Shown here: one piece after another, positions 61,394 to 64,000 of the stretch
How positions within the stretch are numbered: the first letter of the stretch is position 1
How the letters are laid out: each line of letters opens with the position of its first letter
NCBI GenBank assembly: GCA_050011315.1
Contig: JBEKJI010000001.1
Location: 124,001 to 188,000, forward strand
Source: Fen-549 sp050011315
GTDB lineage: Bacteria; Actinomycetota; Thermoleophilia; Gaiellales; Gaiellaceae
Reading direction: 5' to 3'
Length of the DNA: 64,000 nt
Position numbers and translations under genes: made by a program
Notes under the pieces: generated by a model
The model's input: only the letters and a program-made list of their open reading frames with translations
The model's database searches: none
What the model was told of the DNA's origin: nothing

Positions 61394-61450
61394 ATGAGCA
61401 ATCTCATCGCAAAGATCTGCAAGTGGTTGCGGATCGGGAAGAAGCCGTAA
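61394..61450 (+). CDS. candidate 18-residue basic peptide
   Basis: ATG to TAA encodes MSNLIAKICKWLRIGKKP, which would form a cationic amphipathic helix. There is no clear ribosome binding site, and the region is otherwise relic-rich. Chance occurrence is quite possible. Confidence 0.22.
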   Translation: MSNLIAKICKWLRIGKKP

Positions 61451-61620
61451 CCGTTCTCACGCCCCAAAACGGCGTAGGATGTTCTTAACTGGCCCTGCAC
61501 TCAGGTTCTGGCCCGAGCCCGCAACACACCAACGCGCGATGCGCGCGAGGCGAGGAGCTTTAAGGCTAACGGAGTTCGCGTGCGGGGCCAGACTTTTGCT
61601 TGACCGACTGGCTTGAGCCA

Positions 61621-61641
61621 GTGTTCAGGAATGTCGCCTGA
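61621..61641 (+). repeat. TGTTCAGGAATGT motif, copy 3
   Basis: GTGTTCAGGAATGTCGCCTGA, about 40 bases before the RCC1 gene stop and preceded by GAGCCA. Confidence 0.5.
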
Positions 61642-61683
61642 TCAAGTCGAGCACAAGGCCCGGGTGAGGCTGGGTGGACAGTT

Positions 61684-62871
61684 CTAGCGAAGACCAACCA
61701 CACTAACCGGAGTCGTGCTGTTGGTCGTCGTGCCGTTGCCGAGCTGACCGTAGTCGTTCAAGCCCCAGCACTTGACTTTGTGGTTGGAGAGGAGGGCGCA
61801 GATGTGGGCTTTGCCGGCGCTGAACGCAATGGCGTTCCTGATGTCCTTGACTAGAACCGGAGTCGAGTTGCCCATAGCCTTGCCGTTGCCGAACTGGCCG
61901 TAGCTGTTCCAGCCCCAGCACTTGACCCAGTGGTTGGAGAGAAGGGCGCAAGTGTGCAAATAGCTGGCGCGGATCGCGGTGGCGCTCGTGATCCCGCGTA
62001 CTTGAACCGGGGTCCAGCTGTCCACCCTCGTGCCGTCGCCGAGCTCGCCGTGGTCGTTGCGGCCCCAGCACTTGATCCTGTGGTTGGAGAGGAGGGCGCA
62101 GGTGTGTGAGTGGCTGGCGCTGACCCGGATGCCGTTCGTGATTCCGCTGACCGGAACAGGAGTCGAGCTGCCGGACGTCGTGCCGTTGCCGAGCGGGCCC
62201 CAGTTGCTGGCGTAGCCCCAACACTCGACCCTGTGGTTGGAGAGGACGGCGCAGGTGTGGTATTCGCCGGCGCTGACCTGGGTGGCGTTCGTGATTCCGC
62301 TAACCGGAACGGGAGTCGAGCTGTCGGACGACGTGCCGTCGCCGAGCTGGCCGTCTGCGTTCCGCCCCCAGCACTCGACCGTGCGGTCGGAGAGAAGAGC
62401 GCAGGCGTGAACGTAGCCGGCGCTGACCTGGGTGGCGTTCGTGATTCTGCTGACCGGAACAGGAGTCGAGCTGTTAGTCGTCGTGCCGTTGCCAAGCTGG
62501 CCGTAGCTGTTCCAGCCCCAGCACTCGACCCTGTGGTTGGATAGGAGGGCGCAGGTGTGGTACTTGCCGGCGCTGACCTGGGTGGCGTTTGTGATTCCGC
62601 TGACCGGAACAGGAGTCGAGCTGTCGGACGTCGTGCCGTCGCCGAGCTGGCCGTCTGCGTTCCGCCCCCAGCACTCGACCGTGCGGTCGGAGAGGAGGGC
62701 GCAGGTGTGGATGGCGCCGACGCTGATCTTGGTAGCGCGAGTGGACCGAAGGCCGACAACCTGCGCCGCGGAGTCCGATGGAATACCGCCGGCAAGCCCT
62801 AGGGCCATCGTCCCGCCGAGCAGAACGACGGTGACGACGCGAGTGCGGAAAAGCGCGGTGCGAGCGAACAT
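61684..62871 (-). CDS. exported RCC1-repeat (beta-propeller) protein
   Basis: 395 residues from ATG 62871, with GGGAGG nine bases upstream. A signal peptide (TRVVTVVLLGGTMALGLAG) is followed by seven repeats of about 47 residues, each with HTCALLS, a VECWG or VKCWG strand and GQLG(D/N)GT..(D/N)SSTPVPV. Together they form a seven-bladed propeller. Two Cys per blade are conserved, fitting extracellular disulfides. Blades 1 and 3 are nearly identical, as in recent repeat amplification. Likely protein or polymer binding; partner unknown. Confidence 0.85.
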   Translation of the reverse strand: MFARTALFRTRVVTVVLLGGTMALGLAGGIPSDSAAQVVGLRSTRATKISVGAIHTCALLSDRTVECWGRNADGQLGDGTTSDSSTPVPVSGITNATQVSAGKYHTCALLSNHRVECWGWNSYGQLGNGTTTNSSTPVPVSRITNATQVSAGYVHACALLSDRTVECWGRNADGQLGDGTSSDSSTPVPVSGITNATQVSAGEYHTCAVLSNHRVECWGYASNWGPLGNGTTSGSSTPVPVSGITNGIRVSASHSHTCALLSNHRIKCWGRNDHGELGDGTRVDSWTPVQVRGITSATAIRASYLHTCALLSNHWVKCWGWNSYGQFGNGKAMGNSTPVLVKDIRNAIAFSAGKAHICALLSNHKVKCWGLNDYGQLGNGTTTNSTTPVSVVGLR

Positions 62872-63017
62872 CGACCATGACCTCCCGAGATCGCGGAACG
62901 CGTCATCGTTTCTATCAGTCTGGCTGACTTCGGTCAACTGAGCACGGATGCGGAGCGCTCAGGCGCCAAGGGTGGGGTGAGCGAGCGTGCTCTCACCTGA
63001 TATGACTTGAAAGCGGA

Positions 63018-63266
63018 GTGGGGCCGTTGATCGAGCACGCGCTCCGCGAGAGCTGGAGCCTCGACGCGGAGCGGATCACCTGCTCGGTGCGAGTGCTGTG
63101 GGGCAACGACTACAAGCTCCTACCGTGGCCTTCGGCCGCCGCACGCTTTCGTGATGAGTGGTTAGTGCAGGCGGATTGGGTCGTGCTCGACGGCGTCGGC
63201 CATTGCCCCCAGCTCGACATCCCGCTCGAGACGGCGCAGTTGATCATCGGCTTCACCGCATGCTGA
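63018..63266 (+). pseudogene. C-terminal fragment of an alpha/beta hydrolase
   Basis: 82 codons. ITCSVRVLWGNDYKLLPWPSA is the strand-turn before the acid residue, and VLDGVGHCPQLDIPLETAQLI holds the catalytic His of an alpha/beta-hydrolase fold. The nucleophile half is missing upstream and there is no signal of a full gene, so this is a remnant. Confidence 0.6.
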
Positions 63267-63506
63267 CGCGACGACCGACGCAGCAGCTGTCGTAATGCAA
63301 GATCCGACCCTTCTGCGCCGCGAGCACGACCTATTCCGACCTGGAGCCTATCCCCCGTGGCGGCAACGGCATCCGGAACCGGCGAGCCTCTGCCGTGCAG
63401 TTCGAGAGCACTTGAAACAGCATGCCGCTAGTAGCGACAGCATGAGTAGAGCCGAACCTTTCTTGGTCATCAGGCGCAACCTCCAGATTCTCGAAAAACG
63501 CTCACG

Positions 63507-63890
63507 TCAACCCCGCCTCAGGCGCCCGGCCGCTCGTTCGATCTCCAGCTCGGTCACCGGGCGACGCAGATACGCTCGAAGCCCGTGGATGGCGAGTAAG
63601 AGCGCCCAGATGCTCAGGATCACGAGCATGGTCGGATCCCAGTCGCCCGGGCGCCCCTGGTCGCTGAGGCGATCTGGCCAGCCGCCGGAGTTCATGTAGT
63701 TGATAGCGACCCAGGGGCCGCCGAGTATGACCAGCCCGAGCAAGAAGGCGCCCAGGTGGAACCTCATGTGCCGGCTCCGCTCGATTTTGGCGAGCGCGCG
63801 CAAACGCATTTCCTCTTCTCCGGCGGGTCGGGAAGCGGGCCGGGATTCGGCCTCGAGCCGCCAGTGCCTGATCCATGCGTCACACAACAT
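63507..63890 (-). CDS. 2TM-domain-like small membrane protein
   Basis: 127 residues from ATG 63890, with AAGGAG eight bases upstream. A basic soluble head is followed by two membrane segments: FHLGAFLLGLVILGGPWVAINYM, and MLVILSIWALLLAIHGLRAYL after a short PGDWDPT loop. This resembles the 2TM domain family. Its start overlaps the stop of the next minus-strand gene in another frame, so they are coupled. Confidence 0.7.
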   Translation of the reverse strand: MLCDAWIRHWRLEAESRPASRPAGEEEMRLRALAKIERSRHMRFHLGAFLLGLVILGGPWVAINYMNSGGWPDRLSDQGRPGDWDPTMLVILSIWALLLAIHGLRAYLRRPVTELEIERAAGRLRRG

Positions 63891-64000
63891 CGCTCGTCTC
63901 CTTCGTCCTGCAGCCGCAGCTGCTATCGCATTGATCGTCGAGGTCGTCGGTTTCGGCGAGCTTCGTGCCGAAGCGCTCGAGGAATCGCGCGGTCTCCTCG
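63880..64000 (-). CDS. partial gene at window edge
   Basis: C-terminal 39 residues only, ending in DDLDDQCDSSCGCRTKETSD with a Cys cluster. The TGA at 63880-63882 overlaps the start of the 2TM-like gene. The rest lies outside the window. No identity can be given. Confidence 0.5.
   Translation of the reverse strand, partial: EETARFLERFGTKLAETDDLDDQCDSSCGCRTKETSDVV

Larger units (their letters stand above)
61080..61683. other. relic-rich intergenic region
   Basis: About 604 bases between the second ANTAR gene and the RCC1 gene. It holds two copies of the TGTTCAGRAATGT motif, a tRNA-like remnant, a candidate 18-codon ORF and a further TTCGAAC-containing segment near 61130 on the minus strand that recalls a tRNA T arm without folding as one. 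It looks like a site of repeated integration and decay. Confidence 0.5.

Overview
The window is high-GC DNA from what looks like an actinobacterium, probably class Thermoleophilia (Gaiellales/Solirubrobacterales type). The signs are GTG/TTG starts, two ANTAR regulators, an Rpf-like transglycosylase, the pdxS-pdxT-yebC-ruvC-ruvA-ruvB gene order, and small secreted proteins with a conserved ACLALFVA.TGTS leader followed by collagen-like Gly-X-Y repeats. The class is an inference from gene content; no rRNA lies in the window.

Layout. 1-9.0 kb: phosphomannomutase, LysE-type exporter, bifunctional Rel, a GNAT acetyltransferase, an exported GH5-like mannanase and RecJ. 9.4-21 kb: a J-domain membrane protein, then the conserved minus-strand block ruvB-ruvA-ruvC ... 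yebC-pdxT ... pdxS, broken in two places by plus-strand genes. The first break holds three collagen-like genes; the first two are each followed by a detached copy of the yebC 3' end, and the third by yebC itself. The second break holds an SDR and a DUF805 protein. 21.4-24.3 kb: a CAU-anticodon tRNA followed by four unrecognised minus-strand genes, possibly an island. 24.5-33 kb: a MarR/methyltransferase divergent pair, a lipoprotein with a decayed duplicate, an ABC ATPase and FtsX-type permease facing each other, YjbQ, an Rpf-like protein, a chagasin-like inhibitor, and a UbiA-like/UbiE-like pair. 33-42.5 kb: many exported or envelope proteins (D,D-carboxypeptidase, L,D-transpeptidase, ice-binding-like protein, rhodanese lipoprotein), adenosine-specific kinase and an ANTAR regulator. 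42.7-51.4 kb: a second TIM-barrel glycosidase, a four-PAS histidine kinase, a class A beta-lactamase fold protein and a tight hexuronate operon (mannonate dehydratase, SDR mannonate oxidoreductase, uronate isomerase). 51.6-64 kb: a nonsense-broken antibiotic kinase, a PIN-like protein, an endonuclease/phosphatase-fold protein, an EamA transporter with a truncated duplicate separated from it by a lower-GC peroxiredoxin gene, SDR and polyol-dehydrogenase-like genes, a second ANTAR gene without a normal start codon, IS- and tRNA-like relics, and an RCC1-repeat exported protein.

How the genes fit together. Core DNA repair (RecJ, RuvABC), stringent response (Rel) and vitamin B6 synthesis (PdxST) are mixed with plant-polysaccharide and uronate use (two mannanase-like glycosidases, the ManD/UxuB/UxaC operon, polyol dehydrogenase) and cell-wall remodelling.

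The strongest unusual signals are the tandem collagen-gene/yebC-tail units with one chimeric member, a dispersed hairpin repeat at gene 3' ends, and several genes caught in early decay (amber stop, AUA in place of AUG, one-base deletion, truncated duplicates).
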